This document shows, piece by piece, positions 16,361 through 22,759 of a DNA stretch of 42,819 nt (its first letter is position 1; every line of letters begins with the position of its first letter). This DNA is from DATFYI01 sp035315125 (GTDB lineage: Bacteria > Chloroflexota > Anaerolineae > Anaerolineales > Anaerolineaceae). The position numbers and the translations under genes were made by a program. Below the pieces are notes generated by a model, which worked only from the letters and a program-made list of their open reading frames with translations, was not told where the DNA came from and made no database searches. The DNA lies in contig DATFYI010000257.1 of assembly GCA_035315125.1 (NCBI GenBank), forward strand, positions 1 to 42,819, in the 5' to 3' direction.

Positions 16361-17166
16361 TGGGGCCGATTGCATTTATTCGCAGTTTATTGCGATTGCT
16401 ATCCGGTAAACCGAATGTGCCCACCTCTTTGAAAGACAATGCTTTACTTCAGGTTATTTACCATCGCCGCTCGATCCGCAGCTTTACCAACCAGCCAATC
16501 TGCGAGGACGAATTTACTGCTATCCTCGAAGCCGGGCGTCTGGCGCCTTCAACAGTTAATTTGCAAAGCTGGTCGTTCGCGGTTTTTACTGGCGAAAGCT
16601 GGCATGAGACTTTTGGGCATTCCATCCCTTTCAGAGCCCAGCAGGCCGTTATCATTATGGGAGATATGCACCGCGTCAGAACATTGGGGATTGATTTCCC
16701 CGAGAGTTCGCTGGTAGATTACACAACGGCTGTCATGAATGCTTCATTGGCTGCCATGAATATGAATTTGGCGGCGGAAGCGCTGGGGATTTCTTCGGTC
16801 ATGCTTTCTGAGACCGGTCGGTCCGGCTTGTTGGATACAGCTTATCTCAAAGAAGTACTTTGTTTGCCTGAGCAGGTCTTTCCGATCATGACAATTGTCT
16901 TTGGTTACCCGCGCGGTGAATACCCGCCCATGCCCCCCAAGCTTCCGCTGCAAACGGTTTGTTTTTCGGGTAAATATCAGGAACCCAGCACAGCCATTAT
17001 GGAAGATTGGTTGGCGCAGATGGTGGCCGGTTACAAAGCCAGCCACATCACCTCTTCATTTGATGCCCAGCTCAAGGTATACCAGAACAAAATTGGCTCA
17101 GCCGAAATAGACCTGGAAAATATGGTTTATGGCAGGCATCCTGGTAAATTGCAGGCAGATCAGTAG
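16360..17166 (+). CDS. nitroreductase family protein
   Basis: A 268-residue FMN-dependent nitroreductase-fold protein. The N-terminal FMN-phosphate motif HRRSIRSFTNQPI (35-47) and EAGRLAPSTVNLQSWSFAVF (57-76) are typical, and the C-terminal part carries the PIMTIVFGYPRGEYPP-type strand and loop. These enzymes use NAD(P)H to reduce nitro groups, quinones or enones, and some act as dehydrogenases in natural-product modification. The ATG overlaps the TAA of the radical SAM gene by one base (TAATG), so both should be made together. About 60 residues follow the core domain (GKYQEPSTAIMEDWLAQMV onward), longer than in minimal nitroreductases. Confidence 0.87.
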   Translation: MGPIAFIRSLLRLLSGKPNVPTSLKDNALLQVIYHRRSIRSFTNQPICEDEFTAILEAGRLAPSTVNLQSWSFAVFTGESWHETFGHSIPFRAQQAVIIMGDMHRVRTLGIDFPESSLVDYTTAVMNASLAAMNMNLAAEALGISSVMLSETGRSGLLDTAYLKEVLCLPEQVFPIMTIVFGYPRGEYPPMPPKLPLQTVCFSGKYQEPSTAIMEDWLAQMVAGYKASHITSSFDAQLKVYQNKIGSAEIDLENMVYGRHPGKLQADQ

Positions 17167-17190
17167 CCAAAGAATTCTTAGCTCGTGTAG

Positions 17191-17388
17191 AGTGTAGCAC
17201 TCAATGGGTCAGATCCCTTTAACCCTATATCGGATGGTATCACCCAATCCTTACCGTTAACACCTCAAGCGATCCAGGAAAAGATCCGCATTGTTGCAGA
17301 TTGTGGGGCAGATGAAATGGTCTTGTGGCCGACGGTAGCTGATATCGTTCAGGTCGACAGGTTGGCGGAGCTGGTCGCACAAATGTAA
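17191..17388 (+). pseudogene. remnant of luciferase-like (LLM) flavin monooxygenase C-terminus
   Basis: In frame with the TAA at 17386-17388 lies a 65-residue open stretch without a usable start and with stop codons just upstream (17164, 17179, 17188). Its end, with DCGADEMVLWPTVADIVQVD then RLAELV, closely resembles the C-terminal helix-strand-helix of F420/FMN-dependent LLM-class oxidoreductases (AGADEFVLxP...LDQVDRLAELV). The rest of the roughly 280-330-residue gene is missing. It sits between the nitroreductase and the convergent UroD-like gene and looks like a deletion scar. Confidence 0.6.
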
Positions 17389-17441
17389 TCATTTTGTGGT
17401 CGGGAATGTTATAGTATGGCCCGGCCACTAAATAAAACGTT

Positions 17442-18386
17442 TTAGGCTCGGCGATAATTGTGAGCTGTTAAAATGGCTGTGCGCAGGTTATCCCAGGGGG
17501 TCTGGCTGGGCACAGTGCAATCCGCCCCTAGCATAAAGCGTTCGGGGGCCGTGCGAAGCACATCTTCCACAGCCTTCTGCACTTCCGCTTTTGAACCGGT
17601 TGCAATTACACCCTTGCGATCCAGGCCGCCCATAAACGGCCGGCCAAACATTTTCGAAACCTGCTGAGCACTGATTTTGCCGCCGGTCAGTTCGAGATTG
17701 GTATTCACGATTTGACCGGGATAGCCAACGAAGGGGCTCAGGTCGCTGTAGGGCATTTGAAAATCGCAAACATGCAGGATATTAAAAATACACGAGCGGT
17801 TGATTTCCTCCATCAAGGCCAGATCGTAAGGTTTGACACATTCTTGAAAGAGCATTGGATCGGTAAAACGATCTTTTTCGCCACCCTGGGTTGAGGTATA
17901 AAACCCATCCAGGCCCAGTCGAATGCATTCTTTGACAAACTGCATCAAGCTATCCGTGATAACCTGCATGCCAAGCTTCACTTTTTCCGGGTCCTGCTGG
18001 ATGTGCTCAGCCAGCAAAGCAGCGCTGCTGGTGTTTACGGCGCACATAAAGGGCGAGTAGAGGGTCAAAAGCACCAATGCCTCGGATTTGGCAGCTTTGA
18101 CCAGGCCTGCCACTACCCCTAATTGTTCCTGGTAGAAATCCAGCTTAAAAAAGGGCATTTTGGCCCAATCTTCGGGCTTTTGGATCTCGGGGATATGGGG
18201 AAAGACCTGCTCGTATTGGATCTTAACAAAATCCATGTCGGTATAATGGAAATATTCCAGGTGCTTATCTACACCTGCTTGCCCACGATGATAAATCGGG
18301 TCGAAATGGAGAAAAAAAGCCGCCGGGACGTAATTCATTTTAGTGGAGCTATCTAAAAGACTTAAAAGGACATCGCGTTTATTCAT
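17442..18386 (-). CDS. uroporphyrinogen decarboxylase-family methyltransferase (MtaA/CmuA type)
   Basis: A 314-residue TIM-barrel protein of the UroD superfamily, shorter than true HemE (about 340-350). It has the zinc-ligand pattern of corrinoid methyltransferases: His205-x-Cys207 in LHVCDF and Cys290 in GADCTVPSQTPWDN, which is where MtaA/MtbA bind zinc to activate a thiol such as coenzyme M. The arginine-rich porphyrin-binding N-terminus of HemE is not obvious. It therefore probably transfers a methyl or alkyl group between a corrinoid and a thiol or other acceptor. An AGGAAA ribosome site precedes the ATG. It is divergent from the zinc-ribbon gene; no corrinoid-binding protein is adjacent. 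Confidence 0.75.
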   Translation of the reverse strand: MNKRDVLLSLLDSSTKMNYVPAAFFLHFDPIYHRGQAGVDKHLEYFHYTDMDFVKIQYEQVFPHIPEIQKPEDWAKMPFFKLDFYQEQLGVVAGLVKAAKSEALVLLTLYSPFMCAVNTSSAALLAEHIQQDPEKVKLGMQVITDSLMQFVKECIRLGLDGFYTSTQGGEKDRFTDPMLFQECVKPYDLALMEEINRSCIFNILHVCDFQMPYSDLSPFVGYPGQIVNTNLELTGGKISAQQVSKMFGRPFMGGLDRKGVIATGSKAEVQKAVEDVLRTAPERFMLGADCTVPSQTPWDNLRTAILTAHNYRRA

Positions 18387-18472
18387 GATGGTTTCCTATC
18401 AAAAATTGGCTTTTCAGCCGGGTATATCTGATCCAATTCTACATCAGCCATCTTAAAATCTGAGGAATTTGC

Positions 18473-18500
18473 TTGACAATTAATTTCGAATCGCTAAACT
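18473..18500 (+). promoter_or_regulatory. promoter TTGACA-16-TAAACT
   Basis: A perfect -35 TTGACA (18473-18478) is followed after 16 bases by TAAACT (18495-18500); TAATAT at 18500-18505 is an alternative -10 but too distant. It lies about 40 bases before the zinc-ribbon gene. The -35 reads TTGTCA on the other strand and could be shared with the divergent UroD-like gene. Confidence 0.6.
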
Positions 18501-18539
18501 AATATTATATTAACCTTCCAGATGATAAAGGAGCGCAAT

Positions 18540-19298
18540 ATGTCTTCGTTTTCACGCATGCCACGCTATGATATTCGCAATGATGGAGCAGGACCCTACG
18601 CTATTTTTTATTGTGATGCCTGCAATCGAGAATTTCGCAGCCAACCCGACGTCGCCAACACGATAACGAAGGATATTGGAAAATCGGCCATGAGTGGCTT
18701 TTTGCGGAGAGTACCCCTGGTGGGGGGCACGGTTGCCGAAAATGTTTTGGGGGAAGACCCACGCTACAGCTATAATATGACCCAGGCCCAGATTCAATCA
18801 GCCTGGCAGCAAGTTCAGCCTCATTTTCGACAATGTCCTACTTGCAGCCGGGTTGTTTGCCTGTCAGATTTTGATGCGCAATCGGGATTCTGCCAGGATG
18901 ACAGCCCTCGCCATCAAGAAATTGCGGAATCGCGCGGCGCTCAGTCAGGAGCGGCATTAAAAGGCTTTGCCAGCGCTTTTGGACTGGGTGACGTGATGAA
19001 AAAAGCCCAGGAAGCCGCCGAAAATGCCAAACAAGCCAGTGCTCAAATGGCCCGCTGCCCGCAGGATGGAACTCTGGCGCCCGCCGGAACCAAGTTCTGC
19101 CCAAATTGTGGCACTGCCATGCTCCAACCGGTGGTTGAGCGCTGCCCAAAATGTGGCACAGAGACCAAGGGGGCTAAATTTTGCCCGAACTGTGGCACCA
19201 AAATCGAACCGGCCGCCGCGGCCGGCGTTTGCCCGAATTGTGGCGCCGAAACGAAAGGGGCTAAATTCTGTCCTGAATGTGGCACCAAGCAGGCCTGA
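18540..19298 (+). CDS. zinc-ribbon protein with tandem C-terminal zinc fingers
   Basis: A 252-residue soluble protein. The N-terminal part has a CxxC pair (FYCDACNREF, 25-28) and a second set CPTCSRVVCLSDFDAQSGFC (about 98-117), then a glycine/alanine-rich helix (ALKGFASAFGLGD, KKAQEAAENAKQAS). The C-terminus holds three zinc ribbons of the double-zinc-ribbon (DZANK) kind, each with CPxC and FCPxCGT, and the last two share the repeat TKGAKFCP. Such ribbons mediate protein or nucleic-acid contacts; no enzyme activity is indicated. ATG at 18540 is chosen over 18522 because AAAGGAG lies 6-7 bases upstream. The stop is 3 bases from the convergent cobU stop. Confidence 0.75.
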   Translation: MSSFSRMPRYDIRNDGAGPYAIFYCDACNREFRSQPDVANTITKDIGKSAMSGFLRRVPLVGGTVAENVLGEDPRYSYNMTQAQIQSAWQQVQPHFRQCPTCSRVVCLSDFDAQSGFCQDDSPRHQEIAESRGAQSGAALKGFASAFGLGDVMKKAQEAAENAKQASAQMARCPQDGTLAPAGTKFCPNCGTAMLQPVVERCPKCGTETKGAKFCPNCGTKIEPAAAAGVCPNCGAETKGAKFCPECGTKQA

Positions 19299-19301
19299 AA
19301 G

Positions 19302-19859
19302 CTAATTAGTTGAGCCTGCTTCTTTAACGCGCATCGGCAGCCCGGCTACCATAAATATCACATCATCTGCGGCTTGCGCCAGGCGTTGGTTGCTCCTGCC
19401 CAGCACGTCCCGAAAGAGACGGCCGAGGGGATATTCTGGCACCAGTCCGAGACCCACCTCATTTGAAACGAGCACCCATTCCGCCGGGCTGTTTTGGTAT
19501 GCTTCCAGCAGCCCGGCCAGTTCACTATCCATTGCAGCCTGATAATCAGCTTCTTTCACGGGCTCTGGCAGTGAGAGCAGCACGTTGGTTGCCAGCAGCG
19601 TCATACAGTCAAGCAAAACCCAGCGGGTTGGTTCGGCGGCCTGGATAGCTTCACCGACCTTTAACGGCGCTTCCAACGTATGCCAGTGTGATGGACGGTT
19701 GGCCTGATGCACAGCAATTCGCTCTGCCATTTCGTCATCCTCGGCTGTGGCTGTAGCAACGTAAAGCACGCTATCCGGCGGCCGGTCAACCATTTGCTGC
19801 GCATAGAAACTCTTGCCGCTGCGAGCACCGCCCAGAATAAGTGTTAGTTTTTTCCCCAT
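19302..19859 (-). CDS. cobU: adenosylcobinamide kinase / adenosylcobinamide-phosphate guanylyltransferase
   Basis: A 185-residue protein. Walker A GGARSGKS (10-17), the strand VLYVATATAEDDEM and RIAVHQANRPSHWHTLEAP, containing the His (His51) equivalent to the one guanylylated in CobU, identify it. It phosphorylates adenosylcobinamide and converts adenosylcobinamide phosphate to the GDP-activated form in the nucleotide-loop assembly. LLDCMTLLATN and VLVSNEVGLGLVPEYPLGR are further family hallmarks. Last gene of the cobT-cobS-cbiR-cobU operon; its ATG directly abuts the TAA of cbiR, with an AGGTGA ribosome site inside the end of cbiR. Confidence 0.95.
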   Translation of the reverse strand: MGKKLTLILGGARSGKSFYAQQMVDRPPDSVLYVATATAEDDEMAERIAVHQANRPSHWHTLEAPLKVGEAIQAAEPTRWVLLDCMTLLATNVLLSLPEPVKEADYQAAMDSELAGLLEAYQNSPAEWVLVSNEVGLGLVPEYPLGRLFRDVLGRSNQRLAQAADDVIFMVAGLPMRVKEAGSTN

Positions 19860-20660
19860 TTATTCACCTGTGATTTCCTGGCGCTTCAAGAGAGATTTGA
19901 CAGTTTCCAGCGAAGATTCAAAATCATGCAGGCCAAATAACTCCATCGTCAGCACACCCGAATATTTTTTAGCGATCAGATAATCGAGAACCCGTTCCAA
20001 CTCTTCTGGATCCATCCGTGATAAAGACTGGTGATCGCGCTCTCCAATTCCATGAATATGAATGACGCGCGTTCGCGGTAGCGCCCTTTCCAAATAAGGG
20101 ATTGGATCGTGCCCACCCAGCCATAAGTGCCCGATATCCACACAGCGGCTAACCGGCACACGCTTGAAGATCGGTTCCCAGAAATCCAACGGATAACTCT
20201 CCAGGTTTTCAACCGCCAGTAAGGTGGGGCTGCCAACCCATTCAGCCGTCTTTTCCAGGGCCCGGCAAGCCTGATCCTGCCAACGCTGTAGCTCTGTCGG
20301 ATCCGTGCTGTTCCTGACTTCTCGCGCGTCCAAGTGTAGTACGTAGGCCCAGGGTTCAAGCGGTCGAGTACACTCGATCACACGCCTGGCTTTGAATAGC
20401 GAGATGTGCTGTTCATCCCCATCTGAGCCCATTCTCAGATCCAGAGGTAGATGGATAGTGTAGGTCAAGTCCTGCCTGTTGGAAATCTCCCGCAGCGTCT
20501 GGATCGTCTGGAGGTCAGGCAAGTTGTTCTGTCCGTCATCGACCTCAAAAAGAACCAGCTCTATATCCTGCACCTGCCCGGCCAGAAAACGTACATTTGG
20601 CAGGATATCATCCGGTAAGATATAAGAAGTTGTACCAAGGCGAAATTCAGGTCTTTTCAT
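19860..20660 (-). CDS. cbiR: cobamide remodelling phosphodiesterase CbiR
   Basis: A 266-residue TIM-barrel protein of the AP-endonuclease/sugar isomerase superfamily. The N-terminus RLGTTSYILPDDILPNVRFL and IELVLFE match CbiR, which hydrolyses the phosphodiester of complete cobamides to release adenosylcobinamide phosphate, so that another lower base can be fitted. Likely metal ligands lie at barrel strand ends: His70, His109, Glu151, Asp175, His178, His203 and Glu240. The true start is the ATG at 20660: it overlaps the cobS stop (ATGA). The frame is open further upstream, but only as antisense-type sequence inside cobS. Assignment rests on remembered family sequence and on its position between cobS and cobU. 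Confidence 0.82.
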   Translation of the reverse strand: MKRPEFRLGTTSYILPDDILPNVRFLAGQVQDIELVLFEVDDGQNNLPDLQTIQTLREISNRQDLTYTIHLPLDLRMGSDGDEQHISLFKARRVIECTRPLEPWAYVLHLDAREVRNSTDPTELQRWQDQACRALEKTAEWVGSPTLLAVENLESYPLDFWEPIFKRVPVSRCVDIGHLWLGGHDPIPYLERALPRTRVIHIHGIGERDHQSLSRMDPEELERVLDYLIAKKYSGVLTMELFGLHDFESSLETVKSLLKRQEITGE

Positions 20661-21388
20661 CTTATTTGAACTGCGAATGTAAGCAATACCACCAATTCGG
20701 TTACTTCCACGATCAATCCATAAACATCTCCGGTCACCCCACCCAGGCGTGAACGCGCCAACCCGAAGATACCCAGGGCCACCAGATGCGCCAAACCGGC
20801 TGCCAGTAAGCCGCGCCATCCACCCAGAATGACCAGCACCACCGGCAGGATCACGGCCCAGGCAAACGACGCCTTGGTCAGACCCAGGGCGAAATCGGCG
20901 CCCATACCACCCGGACGGGCGAGAGGTTGTTTGCCTGCCAGTAAAATCATCCAACGTCCCAGTGCTGCGGCGGTCAGAATGGCAATCCAATCGTGGCCAG
21001 GAGCTAAAGAATAGACTGCCGCAACTTTTATCAACACAGCCAGCAATAACCCAAGCCCACCAAAGGTACCCAATCTGGGATCTTTCATAATTTCGAGCCG
21101 GCGTGCGGGCAGGGATGAGTTCAACATGCCGTCAAAGCAATCTGCCAATCCATCCAGGTGCAGCCCACCGCTCAGAAAGATCCAAACTGCCACGCATAAG
21201 ACTGCCGTCAGCAGCGGCGGAAAAATTAGCTGCAGCCCATATTTTGCAAGCCAGACCAGACCGCCGATAAACACTCCCACCAGGGGATACCAGGCTGAAG
21301 CTTTCCCTAGATCACCTGGGGAAAGCTGCTCATTTAAGTGAATTGGCAAGATAGTCATGAAAGCGAAGGCCTGTTTCAGACTCTTCAT
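20657..21388 (-). CDS. cobS: adenosylcobinamide-GDP ribazoletransferase (cobalamin synthase)
   Basis: A 243-residue membrane protein with about six hydrophobic segments. The signature GGLHLDGLADCFDGML (74-89) contains the Asp-rich metal site Asp79, Asp83 and Asp86, and KDPRLGTFGGLGL is the second conserved loop. CobS joins adenosylcobinamide-GDP to alpha-ribazole (phosphate) in the membrane, the final assembly step of cobamides. Both ends overlap neighbours by ATGA (21385-21388 with cobT, 20657-20660 with cbiR), showing translational coupling. Confidence 0.95.
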   Translation of the reverse strand: MKSLKQAFAFMTILPIHLNEQLSPGDLGKASAWYPLVGVFIGGLVWLAKYGLQLIFPPLLTAVLCVAVWIFLSGGLHLDGLADCFDGMLNSSLPARRLEIMKDPRLGTFGGLGLLLAVLIKVAAVYSLAPGHDWIAILTAAALGRWMILLAGKQPLARPGGMGADFALGLTKASFAWAVILPVVLVILGGWRGLLAAGLAHLVALGIFGLARSRLGGVTGDVYGLIVEVTELVVLLTFAVQIR

Positions 21389-22425
21389 TCCTTATCAGCT
21401 ACTCCTGCCTCGTCAAAGGTTGCCATTTCATTCAAAATTCGTACGGAAGCATCCACCAAATTGAAAGCCAGGACTGCACCGGTACCTTCACCTAAGCGCA
21501 ATCCCAAATTGAGCAATGGTTTGACGCCCAGGTGTTCCCAAATGACTTTATGCCCGATCTCAACCGATTGGTGCGAAGCGATGATATACGGTTTTACACC
21601 CGGCAGTAATTCAACCGCCACCAGAGCCGCCGCACCCGAGATAAATCCGTCAACAACAACCGGTATGCGATGAGCGGCTGCACCGATCACAACGCCAGCC
21701 AGGCCAGCAATTTCAAACCCACCTACTTTACTGAGAACATCCAAAGCGTCTTTTGGATCAGGCTTGTTGATGGCGATGCCCTGCTCGATCACTGAAATTT
21801 TTCGCGCCAACCCGGCATCATCCAGGCCGGTTCCACGCCCGGTTACCTGGCTGACAGGTACACCACATAGAACTGCTGCAATGGCCGAGGAAGGGCTGGT
21901 GTTACCGATCCCCATATCTCCGGTTGCTACCATATCCAGGCCCTTGGCAAATTCTATTTCTACCACATCGATTCCGACCTGAATGGCTTGTTCTGCCTGC
22001 TCCCGGCTCATGGCTGGGCCTTTGGCAAAATTTTGAGTACCATGGGCAATCTTACGACGCAGTAACCCGGGTGCATCCTCAAAATCAGATGCCACACCGA
22101 TATCCACAACGACCACCCGAGCGCCGGCCTGCCGCGATAATACATTGATCGCCGCTCCGCCGTGCAAGAAATTTTGTACCATTTCTGGCGTTACTTCTGG
22201 TGGATAAGCGCTGACCCCTTCCAGCACTACCCCGTGATCGCCGGCCATGACAATGACCCCTTTCCGGGCTACTGTAGGCCGTTCCTTTCCGGTAATACCT
22301 GCCAACTGGATCGATAAATCCTCTAACTGTCCAAGACTGCCGGTAGGTTTGGTCAATTGATCCTGCCGCTGATGGGCTTTTACCGCGGCTGCATCATCAA
22401 ATACGGGAATTACTGGTAAATGCAT
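21385..22425 (-). CDS. cobT: nicotinate-nucleotide-dimethylbenzimidazole phosphoribosyltransferase
   Basis: A 346-residue enzyme that transfers phosphoribose from nicotinate mononucleotide to the lower-ligand base, giving alpha-ribazole phosphate. KPTGSLGQLEDL near the N-terminus, VMAGDHGV, MGIGNTSPSSAIAAVL and the catalytic Glu313 in GEGTGAVLA are all present, and length matches the family. First gene of the operon, under a cobalamin riboswitch whose terminator ends about 15 bases before the ribosome site (AGAGGTGAG). The ATG at 22425 is well supported. Confidence 0.96.
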   Translation of the reverse strand: MHLPVIPVFDDAAAVKAHQRQDQLTKPTGSLGQLEDLSIQLAGITGKERPTVARKGVIVMAGDHGVVLEGVSAYPPEVTPEMVQNFLHGGAAINVLSRQAGARVVVVDIGVASDFEDAPGLLRRKIAHGTQNFAKGPAMSREQAEQAIQVGIDVVEIEFAKGLDMVATGDMGIGNTSPSSAIAAVLCGVPVSQVTGRGTGLDDAGLARKISVIEQGIAINKPDPKDALDVLSKVGGFEIAGLAGVVIGAAAHRIPVVVDGFISGAAALVAVELLPGVKPYIIASHQSVEIGHKVIWEHLGVKPLLNLGLRLGEGTGAVLAFNLVDASVRILNEMATFDEAGVADKE

Positions 22426-22450
22426 AGCTCACCTCTGTGAAAAAATAAAA

Positions 22451-22473
22451 ATCCCTTGCTCAGGGCAAGGGAT
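22451..22473 (-). terminator. riboswitch expression-platform terminator
   Basis: ATCCCTTGC and GCAAGGGAT form a perfect 9-bp stem (22451-22459 with 22465-22473) around a 5-base loop, extended by an A-T pair. On the minus strand it is followed by TTTTTATTTTT, making a classic intrinsic terminator between the aptamer and cobT. Confidence 0.88.
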
Positions 22474-22537
22474 TAACAAAACCAGGAATTGCGCCATAGC
22501 GCTTCCACTTCCCCTTCCACCGAGGATATGTAGACAA

Positions 22538-22708
<171 letters not shown>

Positions 22709-22729
22709 TTGGTATTCAATTGTAGCAAG

Positions 22730-22759
22730 ATTATACCTTATTTTTGAGGTTGCTCCCAA
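22730..22759 (-). promoter_or_regulatory. promoter TTGGGA-18-TATAAT for cob operon
   Basis: On the minus strand TTGGGA (22759-22754) and a perfect TATAAT (22735-22730) are 18 bases apart, giving a transcript that begins about 15 bases before the riboswitch P1 helix. The promoter overlaps the last codons and stop of the upstream glycosyltransferase gene. Confidence 0.65.

Noticed and set aside
17396..17428. GTGGTCGGG / CCCGGCCAC hairpin between convergent genes
   Set aside because: A 9-bp stem with a 15-base loop and no T-run on the minus side; too weak to call a terminator with confidence.
19060..19290. Tandem similar sequences at the end of the zinc-ribbon gene, considered as CRISPR-like repeats
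   Set aside because: They are in-frame codons for zinc fingers with irregular spacing, not repeats with unique spacers.
20661..20990. N-terminal extension of the CbiR reading frame up to 20990
   Set aside because: It lies within the cobS coding region in another frame, has arbitrary composition (many Arg/Gly/Trp), and the ATG at 20660 is coupled to the cobS stop.
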